Program-made: the position numbers and the translations under genes
NCBI GenBank assembly: GCA_013285685.1
Contig: JABDHD010000014.1
Span: 304-52,697, forward strand
DNA: 52,394 nucleotides
Source: Bacteroidota bacterium
GTDB taxonomy: Bacteria > Bacteroidota > Bacteroidia > Sphingobacteriales > Sphingobacteriaceae
Direction of reading: 5' to 3'
Notes under the pieces: model-generated
The model's database searches: none
The model's input: only the letters and a program-made list of their open reading frames with translations
What the model was told of the DNA's origin: nothing
Part shown: in pieces, positions 1-9,065 of the stretch
Numbering within the stretch: position 1 is the first letter of the stretch
Layout of the letters: each line of letters opens with the position of its first letter

Positions 1-213
1 GGAATCGTGGTTCCAGTAGTGTTTGAGTATCTCGTGGATGGTCATGTTTTGATTTCGGATTTCGGAATTTCGATTTCGGATTTATTTAATTCGGAGACTG
101 CATTGCTGGTAAAGATAATCGCGAAATTCCAATTCCGAAATCGAAATTCCGAAATCCGAAATCAAAACATGACCATCCACGAGATACTCAAACACTACTG
201 GAACCACGATTCC
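1..213. repeat. 80-bp perfect inverted repeat spanning the recQ start
   Basis: Bases 1-80 are the exact reverse complement of 134-213, with a 53-base spacer. The right arm holds the recQ ATG (169) and its first 15 codons, plus an upstream run of gaaatc/aattcc motifs. The match is still perfect at base 1, so the repeat may extend beyond the window. It opens a false reading-frame extension from base 7. It could be a true inverted duplication or a fold-back artefact at a contig end. Confidence 0.95.
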
Positions 214-2064
214 TTCCGGCCAATGCAGGAAGAGATCATCGGCTCGGTATTGAGCGGCCATGATACATTGGCGCTTTTACCGACCGGCGGGGGAAAGTCA
301 GTGTGTTTCCAGGTGCCTGCATTGGCCAGGCCGGGGATTTGCATTGTAGTGTCGCCGCTCATCGCGTTAATGAAGGACCAGGTGGAAAACCTGCAAGCCA
401 AAGGGATCAACGCAGTATCAGTCGTTTCGGGCATGGGAAAACACGAGATCGACATCACTTTGGATAATTGCATTTATGGTGAGGTGAAATTTTTGTACCT
501 GTCGCCGGAGCGATTGCTGTCGGAGCTGGTGCGCGAACGGATAAGGTACATGAAAGTTAACCTGATCGCCGTTGACGAGGCTCACTGTATATCGCAATGG
601 GGTTACGATTTCAGGCCGCCTTACCTGCATATTGCTGATCTGCGGGAATTGCACCCTGATGTCCCTGTTTTGGCGCTGACAGCCACAGCGACTGAAGAGG
701 TAAGTGAAGATATTCAACAAAAGCTGCGCTTTAAAAATGCAGTTGTCTACAAAAAAAGCTTTGCGCGCAAAAGCATCAGCTATGTTGTGCAAAACGAGGA
801 AAACAAACTGCGGAAGTTGCTAGATATTGCACGTGGCGTTAAAGGCAGCGGCATTGTTTACGTGCGCAGCCGGAAGGATACCGCCGACATTGCTAAATTT
901 TATAACGATAACGGCGTCAAAGCCGATTTTTATCACGCTGGGCTTGAAACAGGGCTTCGCTCACAAAAACAGGAAAACTGGAAATATGGCCGAAGCAGGG
1001 TTATTGTAGCTACGAATGCTTTCGGTATGGGGATTGACAAGGCCGACGTTCGTTTTGTCATTCATAAGGATCCGCCTGAAAGCCTGGAGGCCTATTACCA
1101 GGAAGCCGGCAGAGCGGGCCGCGACGATCATAAGGCGTATGCTGTTTTGCTTTACAATCCTGCCGACCGGCTTAAACAGGAGAAAATGTTTGAGCTGAAG
1201 TTTCCTTCGGTGGCCGAGATCAAACAAACCTATCATGCATTAGCCAATTATTATCAATTAGCATACGAAGCAGGAGAAGGGCTTAGTTTCGACCTTGAGC
1301 TGGCCGACTTTTGCAACCGGTTTAAGCTGGACATGATCAAAACCATTAACGCGCTAAAGTTTTTAGAGCTGGACGAATACCTGGCCTTTAACGAAAGTGT
1401 GTTTTTGCCTTCGCGTTTTAAGTTTTTGGTGGAGAATGAGACCTTGTACAATTTCCAGATACAAAACCCCGGCTGGGACCCTTTTATAAAGACCTTGTTA
1501 CGGTCATACGGCGGCTCGTTTGAAAACTATGTGCGTATGCGGGAATTTGACGTGGCAAAGCGCGCGAATATGAACGTACAGCAGGTGATTGCCGGGATGA
1601 GACAATTGCAGGAACTAAATCTGCTGAGTTATGAACACCAAACCGACACGCCGCAGGTCACCTGGTTAAAACCACGGCAGCATGCCAATGCGCTCCACAT
1701 CAATAAAAAAGTTATTGACGAACGAAAAGCTACCCGTTTTAAAAAAATGGAAGCCGTTTTTGCTTATGCTACGCATAAAAAATGCCGGAGTCAAATGCTG
1801 CTGGCTTATTTCGATGAGCCCAACGCCGATAAATGTGGCATTTGTGACGTTTGCATTGAAGAAAAACGTCAAAAACACTCCGGCGAAATATTAGATGAGA
1901 TCACCAACGAGGTGATTCAAATATTAAGCGCTTCATCCATGGACCTTGCATCCCTGGTAACTTCAACCAACATCGGCTCGGATAAAGAGAAGATAGATAC
2001 CATTCGCCTGCTGCTGGATGCCGGTAAAATAAAATTTGCCGGCGAGAAACTGATCATCTCTTAA
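169..2064 (+). CDS. recQ: RecQ-family ATP-dependent DNA helicase
   Basis: A 3'-5' superfamily 2 DNA helicase of the RecQ family, expected to act in recombination and fork repair. The 631-residue protein has a Q-motif Gln20, Walker A PTGGGKS with Lys43, the DEAH box at 136-139, the LTATAT motif III and the QEAGRAGRD motif VI. The zinc subdomain cysteines are Cys539, Cys556, Cys559 and Cys562. A winged-helix-like region precedes the zinc site. The chain ends about 70 residues after it, so no HRDC domain is visible, as in many Bacteroidota RecQ paralogues. The ATG at 169 was chosen because family similarity begins there; the 54 upstream codons are palindrome sequence. No downstream operon partner is seen. 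Confidence 0.95.
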   Translation: MTIHEILKHYWNHDSFRPMQEEIIGSVLSGHDTLALLPTGGGKSVCFQVPALARPGICIVVSPLIALMKDQVENLQAKGINAVSVVSGMGKHEIDITLDNCIYGEVKFLYLSPERLLSELVRERIRYMKVNLIAVDEAHCISQWGYDFRPPYLHIADLRELHPDVPVLALTATATEEVSEDIQQKLRFKNAVVYKKSFARKSISYVVQNEENKLRKLLDIARGVKGSGIVYVRSRKDTADIAKFYNDNGVKADFYHAGLETGLRSQKQENWKYGRSRVIVATNAFGMGIDKADVRFVIHKDPPESLEAYYQEAGRAGRDDHKAYAVLLYNPADRLKQEKMFELKFPSVAEIKQTYHALANYYQLAYEAGEGLSFDLELADFCNRFKLDMIKTINALKFLELDEYLAFNESVFLPSRFKFLVENETLYNFQIQNPGWDPFIKTLLRSYGGSFENYVRMREFDVAKRANMNVQQVIAGMRQLQELNLLSYEHQTDTPQVTWLKPRQHANALHINKKVIDERKATRFKKMEAVFAYATHKKCRSQMLLAYFDEPNADKCGICDVCIEEKRQKHSGEILDEITNEVIQILSASSMDLASLVTSTNIGSDKEKIDTIRLLLDAGKIKFAGEKLIIS

Positions 2065-2408
2065 TGCGCCAATCGCATTCGCAAAAAAAAACGCTTCACA
2101 AAATAAAATCCTTTCTATCAGCCAACGCTCCCCTATAGATTTCGGAGTTTCTCCTTTTGCCTTTTATTTTCGATGATAAAATCAGCAAAACAAAATTTTA
2201 TTTGGTTTATGTAAAAATAGATACTTAGTGTAATAATTACACTATTATGAAAAATTTCGCCGACAAAAACCCGACATTTGCCGAAGAAAATAGGGCGTTC
2301 GTCTATTTCAGCACAGTTTAGTGTAACGTTTTGAAATGCCGCTCGTCTTATGGTTGTATTTAAAAATTAGAGAAATACAATTAATTGACAATCAAAAATA
2401 TAAATAAA
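2065..2408. promoter_or_regulatory. Intergenic region with three TAGTGTAA octamers
   Basis: This 344-base gap contains an inverted pair, TAGTGTAA at 2226-2233 and TTACACTA at 2237-2244, separated by TAA. A third direct copy lies at 2319-2326, about 83 bases before the GIN-domain gene. A perfect 8+8 dyad with a repeated half-site looks like a regulator-binding site. The regulator is unknown. No confident -33/-7 promoter pair was found, and nothing else in the gap looks coding. Confidence 0.5.
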
Positions 2409-3008
2409 ATGAAAAAGGTAATCTTATCCATATTTACAATCGCAACTCTTGTAATTGGAACAACAAATTTTAGTCATGCTGCCACTTTTAGCCATGACGC
2501 AGCCACTACTTTAACCGATATCAGCAGTATCAATAAACTTGAAATTCACGGTAATGTAACCGTATATATCTCTGATGCTTCAACTGACCAGGTAAAAGTG
2601 TATAACAAATATTATTCTGAAAACGCCCTGGTGCAAAGCAAAAACGGCACTTTGCGCATCTCTTCCTACGCATCCGAAAAATTGGTCGTGTGGGTTAGCG
2701 CAAACGATCTTCGTTCAGTTTCTGCATATGACAATGCTGAAGTAAAATCATTCGGCCAATTATCAAAAATTGAATTCAATGTTGATCTTCATGACAACGC
2801 ATCAGCTAAACTTGACCTGAATGCCCACAGTGCCGTAGTTAACGTAAGCGACCACGCTAAAGCCGATTTAAGCGGTTCAGCCGATGAGTTTACACTTAGC
2901 CACAACTATGCTGCCAGCGTAAACAACTATAATTTTTCAGCCGTTCGTTTCACCGAAAACAAGATCAATTTCCCTGCTGCTGCCGGCGAAGACGCAATCG
3001 GCATCTAA
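2409..3008 (+). CDS. Exported GIN-domain (DUF2807-like) protein
   Basis: A 199-residue protein with a typical signal peptide (Lys-Lys start, hydrophobic core, cleavage near SHAA). Most of the rest consists of short repeating beta-strand units: 'NKLEIHGNVTVYIS', then DNAEVKSF, DNASAKLD and DHAKADLS. This pattern is characteristic of the head GIN domain (DUF2807), a right-handed beta-helix-like fold of the Bacteroidota envelope with no established biochemical role. The ATG at 2409 is preferred over 2385 because it starts directly before the signal peptide. It is followed by a strong terminator and convergent with the next gene. Confidence 0.75.
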   Translation: MKKVILSIFTIATLVIGTTNFSHAATFSHDAATTLTDISSINKLEIHGNVTVYISDASTDQVKVYNKYYSENALVQSKNGTLRISSYASEKLVVWVSANDLRSVSAYDNAEVKSFGQLSKIEFNVDLHDNASAKLDLNAHSAVVNVSDHAKADLSGSADEFTLSHNYAASVNNYNFSAVRFTENKINFPAAAGEDAIGI

Positions 3009-3041
3009 GCACAAACTTTCAAAAGTTCAATATATAGTCTG

Positions 3042-3073
3042 AAAAGCTACCCGGTTGCCGGGTAGCTTTTTTT
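3042..3073 (+). terminator. Rho-independent terminator
   Basis: A perfect 10-bp stem (3045-3054 with 3058-3067) has a 3-base loop. Further A-T pairing extends it, and a run of seven T follows. It lies 34 bases after the GIN-domain gene and between convergent genes. The A run on the left makes it weakly usable from the minus strand too. Confidence 0.9.
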
Positions 3074-3132
3074 GTCAGTAACAGCTCCGTTGCCTGACTG
3101 GAGTTTTACATGATTTTTGCCATTTTCCGGCA

Positions 3133-3618
3133 TCAATAGTTCACAACCTTTAGCAGCTTGCCATTGTCGTTAAAGCTTAACATCTTGTTTTCAGCTGAGC
3201 CCGTATCCTCGTATTCAAAGGGGCTGCCGCTGTGGTTGTCAAGTTTTATCACGTACATATTTTGCGAAGGAGTGCGCACCCGCATCATATCGTCGATGTG
3301 CCAGCTGGCATATGTGCCGGTTTTAAGAAAGGATTGCAACACAACAGGCAGGCCCGATGGGCGGCTGATGTCCCGCTCGGTATTAACCCAGTCCCCGTTT
3401 TTTGAATAGGAAGCCACGTATTTTTTACCGTCGTTGGTAAAATAAGCCGCATAAACATCGCTTGTTGATTTCCATTTTTTAACCTGGGCTTGCGGGTATT
3501 TGGACGAGAAGGCGGTTAGTACGCCCTGTGGCACGTTGGCACCCCGCTGTGCTGAAGCGTTGAATGAGATCAGCCCTACGGTTATAGTAAGGATGATGCT
3601 TTTTATGATATTTTTCAT
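3133..3618 (-). CDS. Secreted PepSY-like protein
   Basis: A 161-residue secreted protein with a signal peptide ending ASAQR. The mature part has the pattern of the PepSY-like (DUF2874) family: an N-terminal helix with 'FSSKYPQAQVKKWK', then beta strands 'YAAYFTNDGKKYVASYSKNGDW', followed by a second related unit. Such proteins are common in Bacteroidota and are thought to be periplasmic; no ligand or enzyme activity is established. No partner gene is adjacent. Confidence 0.65.
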   Translation of the reverse strand: MKNIIKSIILTITVGLISFNASAQRGANVPQGVLTAFSSKYPQAQVKKWKSTSDVYAAYFTNDGKKYVASYSKNGDWVNTERDISRPSGLPVVLQSFLKTGTYASWHIDDMMRVRTPSQNMYVIKLDNHSGSPFEYEDTGSAENKMLSFNDNGKLLKVVNY

Positions 3619-3748
3619 GATCTTTTCAATTGAAATAAATGATAAATTTCTGCATAGTGTTCCGTTTGCTCGATTTCATACGAATTAAGCAGTAACACCG
3701 GATAAAATCCAAAGAATGGGCTTGTATTAAGCCGGGTTAATAAGACGA

Positions 3749-4114
3749 TCAAATCCTCAAAACACGGTTGGACAACCAGGAATGATGATGGTCATGCGGA
3801 AATTGTGAATGAAACGAACTGTATTCAACTGAATTTGGGGCGGGAGAAAGATTGTATGAAACCAGCGCGCCGCAGTGCGGTTTCTTTTTTTGAACTGTTT
3901 TAACATTTTTGCTTTCGCTGAATGTCGAGCGGTCATTCCTAACCAGGTAATAGGCCAGTTCGGAATTTGTTTTGCAGACAGACTTGCCTGTTGTATTTCT
4001 ATTTTCGCGGAAGCTGGGGATGAAGAAGAAATGCAATGCGACAATGAAAAGGTATGCTGGCATTAACATGGAAGCCATTACATGGTTAAATCGATGTTTG
4101 TTAAAGCAAGTCAC
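3749..4114 (-). CDS. Possible small membrane protein of unknown function
   Basis: An open frame of up to 121 codons. Internal ATGs at residues 13, 16 and 18 place a hydrophobic segment (LMPAYLFIVALHFFFIP) at the N-terminus as a signal anchor. The remainder is polar, with a histidine cluster (HDHHH) near the C-terminus. I recognise no family. Against it, an overlapping frame is also open here and no partner is visible. The hydrophobic N-terminus makes it the best coding candidate in the 3619-4327 gap. Confidence 0.35.
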   Translation of the reverse strand: MTCFNKHRFNHVMASMLMPAYLFIVALHFFFIPSFRENRNTTGKSVCKTNSELAYYLVRNDRSTFSESKNVKTVQKKKPHCGALVSYNLSPAPNSVEYSSFHSQFPHDHHHSWLSNRVLRI

Positions 4115-4327
4115 TGTCGCGAAACATTACTTAATTATTTTAAAACTTAAATTCGAGCAGATTTGTTTTAAAAATCGCTTTATCTTAAAACGCCGGGAAA
4201 ACAATTATAATATCGATTACTTAGTAATATTTCAATAAATATGCGGGCGCTGATACAATCGGTTTTTATGCTGATATGAGTTCGGAACTAATATTAAGGC
4301 TTACAATTAAGCACCAGGAGATTTGTT

Positions 4328-5884
4328 TTACTGCCCGTTATTCAATGGCAGCGTAAACCAAAACGTGGAGCCCTGTCCGGCATCGCTAAACAGGCCAATT
4401 TTCCCATTGTGTTTTTTGACGATCTCCGACGAGATATAAAGCCCGAGGCCTAAGCCCGGAAACACGGTTGATGAATCGTCAACCCGGTAAAAGCGGTCGA
4501 AGAGAAAAGGCTGCTGTTCTGCCGGGATACCGATCCCCTGATCGGCAACTGAACATTTTATTTCTGTGCTTTTTTGTTCAATTATTAACTGGATTGGCGA
4601 ACCGGAAGGAGAATATTTGATGGCATTTGAAAGCAGGTTGACGATCACTTGCTCAATCCTGAGTTTATCAGCAGTAATTGTAACTGGTCCGGTTTCGCTT
4701 ACAAATATTTGGTGTGCGGGCTCGTGCAGCATCGTTTCCGTAACACACTCGTTGAGCGATTCATTAAAATCATAGCTGGTTTTGTTCAACTGCATTTTGC
4801 CCGACTGTATTTTGCTTACGTCCAGCAGGTCAGCTACTATCGCCATTAATTTATCAACCTGTTTATTGGCCATGCTGATGAATGAGCCACTTTTTTCGGG
4901 GCTGTACTTTCCCGAAATTATCTTATCCAATATCTGCAACGAGGCCTTCATACTGGTTATAGGTGTTTTAAGCTCGTGGCTGGCAATGGCTAAAAAATTA
5001 TCCTTCTTTTTTACCAGTTGCTGAATCGTTAACCTGCTTTGTTCCTGTTCGTGAATATCAGTCATCGTGCCGATATAGCCGTCAAAACCGGGATTAAAAA
5101 CGGGGTGAGCATTATCCAGTATCCAGCGATACTCGTCTTTCTCTGCATTTTTATAGCGGAGTTTTAGCTCCATGGGCAGCTTTTCAGCAAAAAGAGCCTG
5201 AAATTCGCGGGTAACCCGTTCGCGGTCATCGGGATGAATACGGCTTACCGGGTCGCCTGTCATCGCTTCTTCCATTTCAACCCCCGACCATGCACGCCAC
5301 GCATCATTTACAAAGCTTAGCTCACCCAGGGCGTCCATCCGCCATATCGGTAGCGAATTGTAAAAAGTAAGCGCTTTAAAATGCGCCTCGCTGGCTTGCA
5401 GCGCCTGCTGTGCTAATTTTTGTTCGTGTATATCCGTACTTGTGCCCACCCAAACCACAATATCACCTTTTTCATTTCTGTGCGGGATAAAGCGGGTAAG
5501 GTGCCACCGATATACGCCGTCGTGGCGGCGAAAACGGTGCTCTACTACAGTTTCTTCCCCGGTTTGCAGCGCGCGCGGGTAAAGTGTTTCTGCTGCTTCC
5601 CTGTCCTCCGGGTATAAAATGTCCCAAATATTTTTTCTCAACTCGGCAAAATTGTAAATACCGGTATAATCGTACCATCCCTGGTTGTAATAGGTAGCTT
5701 TGCCATCAGGGCCCGAGGTCCATACCTTATGCGGAATTGCATCCGCCAAAAAACGGAAACGGTTATCGCTGCCGCCAAACTCGTTGTTCGTCCACACCAA
5801 ATCGTTTGCTTCAACGGCAAATGATTCAGCCTCATCCGATTTAGTGCTGGCAAAGTTTACTTTTTTTGATGATGCTTCCGACAT
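4328..5884 (-). CDS. PAS-PAS sensor histidine kinase
   Basis: A 518-residue kinase with no transmembrane segment, so a cytoplasmic sensor. Two PAS/PAC units occupy roughly residues 38-160 and 165-280; each ends in a PAC-type strand with TDIHEQ. The HisKA domain contains ASHELKTPIT with His303 as the predicted phosphorylated residue. The HATPase domain shows the N box NLLSNAIKYS, G1 DQGIGIP and G2 GLGLGLYIS. The PAS units lack residues that identify a cofactor. No response regulator is encoded next to it, so it is an orphan kinase. It is divergent from the lipoprotein gene at 6030. Confidence 0.92.
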   Translation of the reverse strand: MSEASSKKVNFASTKSDEAESFAVEANDLVWTNNEFGGSDNRFRFLADAIPHKVWTSGPDGKATYYNQGWYDYTGIYNFAELRKNIWDILYPEDREAAETLYPRALQTGEETVVEHRFRRHDGVYRWHLTRFIPHRNEKGDIVVWVGTSTDIHEQKLAQQALQASEAHFKALTFYNSLPIWRMDALGELSFVNDAWRAWSGVEMEEAMTGDPVSRIHPDDRERVTREFQALFAEKLPMELKLRYKNAEKDEYRWILDNAHPVFNPGFDGYIGTMTDIHEQEQSRLTIQQLVKKKDNFLAIASHELKTPITSMKASLQILDKIISGKYSPEKSGSFISMANKQVDKLMAIVADLLDVSKIQSGKMQLNKTSYDFNESLNECVTETMLHEPAHQIFVSETGPVTITADKLRIEQVIVNLLSNAIKYSPSGSPIQLIIEQKSTEIKCSVADQGIGIPAEQQPFLFDRFYRVDDSSTVFPGLGLGLYISSEIVKKHNGKIGLFSDAGQGSTFWFTLPLNNGQ

Positions 5885-6029
5885 TGAGATAAAGTTAGGA
5901 GGAAATGGCAGTTCCGCAAAAATAATTTGCCGGTGGATTTATCCCGCTAATATTTATATTTGCCATAAGCGGGTATTATTCTGTTTAGCAGATAATGTTC
6001 CGGCGCCAGCCAATTATAAACTGATAATC

Positions 6030-6578
6030 ATGACCAGGACTTTTTCATTTGTTATTTGCTTAACCTGCGTGGTGCTTTGCGCTTCCTGCGGTAATCCTGC
6101 CGGCAAAGACCAATCTCCGCAACAACCGGCCGACAGCGGCATCGTGGTAAAAAAAGTAATTGTGCCGTCCTATAAGGCGTTGAAATTTGTAGACAATTAT
6201 ATTGCCGTACACGATAGTGATATAAAAAAGAACAGCGCATTAAAAGATCAGGACGAAGCTGAATGCACCAAACAAATTTTACCGGTGATAGATAAGCAAG
6301 GGCTATATGACGATCTGCCTTTTACGCTTTTTAGCACAACGACGCATGAGGGCACTGCTTACGGAAATTTTATTTACGAAGACGATAAGCATTTTGTAAA
6401 AGTTGAGTGTATAATCCCGGCTGATTTGCTGAAACAGCTAAAAGAAAATGATAGGTATCTGATAAAATTTAAAGCAGTAAAATTCACAGACGGGGTTTCG
6501 TTTAACAACGAGTTTTCAAAGATCGAGCTTCCGACCGTTGACGCTAACCTGCTGTCCTTTTCACCTGCAAATAAATAA
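6030..6578 (+). CDS. Putative lipoprotein of unknown function
   Basis: A 182-residue protein beginning 'MTRTFSFVICLTCVVLCASC', a hydrophobic signal ending in a cysteine in a non-classical lipobox (CASC). The mature part has alternating strands such as 'GTAYGNFIYEDDKHFVKVEC' and may be an OB-like beta fold, but I do not recognise a family. The start at 6030 was chosen because the open frame to 5700 runs antisense through the PAS kinase and the signal peptide begins here. Just downstream (6591-6655) lie two short GC-rich hairpins without a T run. Confidence 0.6.
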   Translation: MTRTFSFVICLTCVVLCASCGNPAGKDQSPQQPADSGIVVKKVIVPSYKALKFVDNYIAVHDSDIKKNSALKDQDEAECTKQILPVIDKQGLYDDLPFTLFSTTTHEGTAYGNFIYEDDKHFVKVECIIPADLLKQLKENDRYLIKFKAVKFTDGVSFNNEFSKIELPTVDANLLSFSPANK

Positions 6579-6741
6579 AACACAAGCCGCCCGGAGGTGA
6601 AAAGCCTCCACCGCGGCAGAAAGCCCCGCTGGTTTGTACCGAACCGGGGTTTGCTGTTCAACGGAGCCATAGAGCGGGTACGACGTCAAAATAAATCTAT
6701 CCCATTTGTTTTTTTGCGAGCCAAATCCCTATGTTTATGGT

Positions 6742-7329
6742 ATGGAAAAAGGTCGTTTGGAAGCATTTAGCGACGGGGTTTTTGCGATCATCATCACCAT
6801 TATGGTGCTTGAACTCAAGATCCCGCAGAAAACAGATATTGATTCTTTACTTGCGCAATGGCCGGTTTTTTTGGGTTATGTGCTCAGTTTCGTTTATGTA
6901 GGCATCTATTGGAACAATCACCATCATACCCTGCAAGCGGCTGAATCGGTAAACGGCGCTATACTTTGGGCTAATATGCACCTGCTTTTCTGGCTGTCGC
7001 TCATCCCTTTTGTGACCGAATGGATGGGCGTTAATCATTTTGCAAAACTGCCGGTAACCTGCTATGGGGTGATATTAATTATGAATGCGTTGGCTTACAC
7101 ACTCCTCATCATCGCCCTTATCAGGCATCACGGGAAGGATTCACTGCTGGCGAAAGCAATAGGTAAGGATGCCAAGGGCTATATTTCAATTGCCATTTAT
7201 GCTACCGCTATCGCTATTTCCTGGTTTAACTCCACCATAAGCGTCGTGATGTACGGCGTTGTAGCCTGCATATGGTTTATCCCGGACAGACGCATCGAAA
7301 GGCGGATCGAAGGTGAGGAGAAGTCCTAA
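6742..7329 (+). CDS. TMEM175-family (DUF1211) potassium channel-like protein
   Basis: A 195-residue membrane protein with about six hydrophobic segments. It opens 'MEKGRLEAFSDGVFAIIITI', containing the R...FSDGVFAI signature in the first helix of bacterial TMEM175 channels. The bacterial proteins are six-helix potassium channels that assemble as tetramers. The second block (YVGIYWNNHHHTLQ) also matches the family, and the length is typical. The start at 6742 places the signature at the N-terminus. It converges with the SusD gene across a heptad hairpin. Confidence 0.85.
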   Translation: MEKGRLEAFSDGVFAIIITIMVLELKIPQKTDIDSLLAQWPVFLGYVLSFVYVGIYWNNHHHTLQAAESVNGAILWANMHLLFWLSLIPFVTEWMGVNHFAKLPVTCYGVILIMNALAYTLLIIALIRHHGKDSLLAKAIGKDAKGYISIAIYATAIAISWFNSTISVVMYGVVACIWFIPDRRIERRIEGEEKS

Positions 7330-7426
7330 GTCTCAAGTCTGAAGTCAAAAGTCAAAAGTCAAAAGTCTGAGGCCTAAAGTCAGCGTTTAACGACTTTCGA
7401 CTTCAGACTTTAGACTCAAGACTTAG
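7326..7426. repeat. AAGTC-heptad hairpin between convergent genes
   Basis: About 100 bases of seven-base units beginning AAGTC (aagtctc, aagtctg, aagtcaa three times, and so on), then the complementary units (gactttc, gacttca, gacttta). The halves fold into a long imperfect hairpin. It begins at the stop of the TMEM175-like gene and ends 8 bases before the stop of the convergent SusD gene. Related elements lie at 16541-16604 and 27952-28011. A bidirectional terminator role is inferred. Confidence 0.8.
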
Positions 7427-7433
7427 TAATTCC

Positions 7434-9026
7434 TCACTGCGTATCCCACCAAACCCTGCTGGTAATTTTATCGCCCCCGGTTAAACCAGCTACCGCCGCA
7501 TTGTAATTAGCCAGGTTGGTAACTTTCTCACTTGGAGGATAAGTTAGCCGGCGTGGTATGGTGCCGTTTGAAACGTTACCGGGATAATCAGTTGGTGTTA
7601 AATGAGGCAGATCGCCGCTGCGCCGCCAGTTGGCCCAGCTTTCATATTCATCCATAAGTGCACAAAGCCAATATTGCATATTGATTTGTGAAAGGCCGGT
7701 TGAAGGATTATAAGGTTGAGCGTTAAAATATGTTGTTGCTGCCGCAGTACTAATGGTAGCATTGGGACCATAAGCAGATAATTGTGTTATGGCTGCTATA
7801 ACACCAGCCTTGTAGTGAGCGGCTGCGTCGCCGCCGATACCCCAGCGCTGGGCTGCATCGGCAAACAAAAGTTCGGTTTCAGCGTAAGTAAGGATCAAAC
7901 TTGGCGCACTAATCGAAAGCAGGTTATCGCTTATTCGTGAATAACCGCCAAGGCCTTGCTTGGGCAACGAATCCTTGGCAACACTATCAAGGTTTATCGC
8001 CGGATTTAGGCCCCCTATAATATATCCCGGAGGCAAACCGATCTGGTCCGCCGGTTTGGTGTCCGCAACTCGTGGGAATGCGCCGGCCTTTAAACCGTAC
8101 GCAACCCAGGCTACGACAGGCAAGCGCGGGTCATTATTTTTTTTCATGTTACTGACAATAGTGCTTGATAACCTTACATCTGTGCTGTCCTGGCTAAAAA
8201 TTTGTGCTGCATCCTGGTTTGATGTAAGTGAGTTAGCACTCAATACATGTTGAATTATAGCATTGTCGTTGTTGCTTTGCATGGTTTTCCCAATAACCTG
8301 TGTCACATATTTTTGGGCTGTTGTGGCGTCAACCTTAGTCAGGCGCATAGCCATCCGCAGCAATAACGAGTTGCCAAACATTTTCCACTCCGCAATTTGA
8401 TCAGCCGTCTGTGAATACAAAATATCGCCGGTAGGTTTATCAGCGTTTTCGGCCAGGCTATCGGTAGCCTGCGATACCTCTTTCAGCAAATCGGCATAAA
8501 TAACCTGTTGTTTATCATAAACCGGCGTATAAATCCGGTCGTAATATCCCAGGCCGGCCTGGAAATAAGGAATATCGCCATACAGGTCTGTTAATTGCTC
8601 AAATATCATGGCTTTCATTATACGCGCCATTTGGTGAAGGTTCCGGTATTGTGCTTTATTGGCCGTAAGCTGGTATAGCTCTACTGCAGGCTGTACAGCG
8701 CTGGTATAATTGTCCTGGAACGTTTCACCCATTGCAAAAATATTATTCAAATATTTGTCGCCGTAATAAAAACCGGTGTTTGTTGACGCTACATGCTGAA
8801 TAAAACCGGCAACTCCCCCCCATTTTGTTACCCACACACTTCCGCCTTCGGTTGGGGCCCCGGTGTAGGCCAGCTGAACAGTGGTCAGCAAAAGATTGGG
8901 GTTAACCTGACTGGCGGTAATTTGATCCGGATTTGTATTTGCCTGGGTCAGTTCTTTTTTACACGAGCCGGCAGCTATCGTGATAAAGGCTGCCGATGCA
9001 AATAAATATATGGTCTTAAATTTCAT
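7434..9026 (-). CDS. SusD/RagB-family outer-membrane lipoprotein
   Basis: A 530-residue surface glycan-binding lipoprotein that pairs with the SusC-type transporter. The start at 9026 opens a signal peptide ending AAGSC, with Cys22 as the predicted lipidated residue. 'TNPDQITASQVNPNLLLTTV' at the mature N-terminus and the tetratricopeptide-like helices that follow ('QMARIMKAMIFEQLTDLYGD') point to the SusD-like_2 group. The C-terminal 'DEYESWANWRRSGDLPHLTP' block is also typical of the family. It lies 39 bases after the SusC gene in the same operon. The locus suggests a rhamnose-containing glycan as ligand; that is inferred from the neighbouring GH78 gene. Confidence 0.93.
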   Translation of the reverse strand: MKFKTIYLFASAAFITIAAGSCKKELTQANTNPDQITASQVNPNLLLTTVQLAYTGAPTEGGSVWVTKWGGVAGFIQHVASTNTGFYYGDKYLNNIFAMGETFQDNYTSAVQPAVELYQLTANKAQYRNLHQMARIMKAMIFEQLTDLYGDIPYFQAGLGYYDRIYTPVYDKQQVIYADLLKEVSQATDSLAENADKPTGDILYSQTADQIAEWKMFGNSLLLRMAMRLTKVDATTAQKYVTQVIGKTMQSNNDNAIIQHVLSANSLTSNQDAAQIFSQDSTDVRLSSTIVSNMKKNNDPRLPVVAWVAYGLKAGAFPRVADTKPADQIGLPPGYIIGGLNPAINLDSVAKDSLPKQGLGGYSRISDNLLSISAPSLILTYAETELLFADAAQRWGIGGDAAAHYKAGVIAAITQLSAYGPNATISTAAATTYFNAQPYNPSTGLSQINMQYWLCALMDEYESWANWRRSGDLPHLTPTDYPGNVSNGTIPRRLTYPPSEKVTNLANYNAAVAGLTGGDKITSRVWWDTQ

Positions 9027-9065
9027 ACTGATGTCTTTATAATGTTTATACATATATGCATTTAC

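Noticed and set aside
7..168. 54-codon N-terminal extension of RecQ
   Set aside because: It is encoded by the inverted repeat and spacer, has no family similarity, and the true motif order begins at the ATG at 169.
5700..6029. 110-codon N-terminal extension of the lipoprotein gene
   Set aside because: It runs antisense through the well-supported PAS kinase; a signal peptide begins at 6030.
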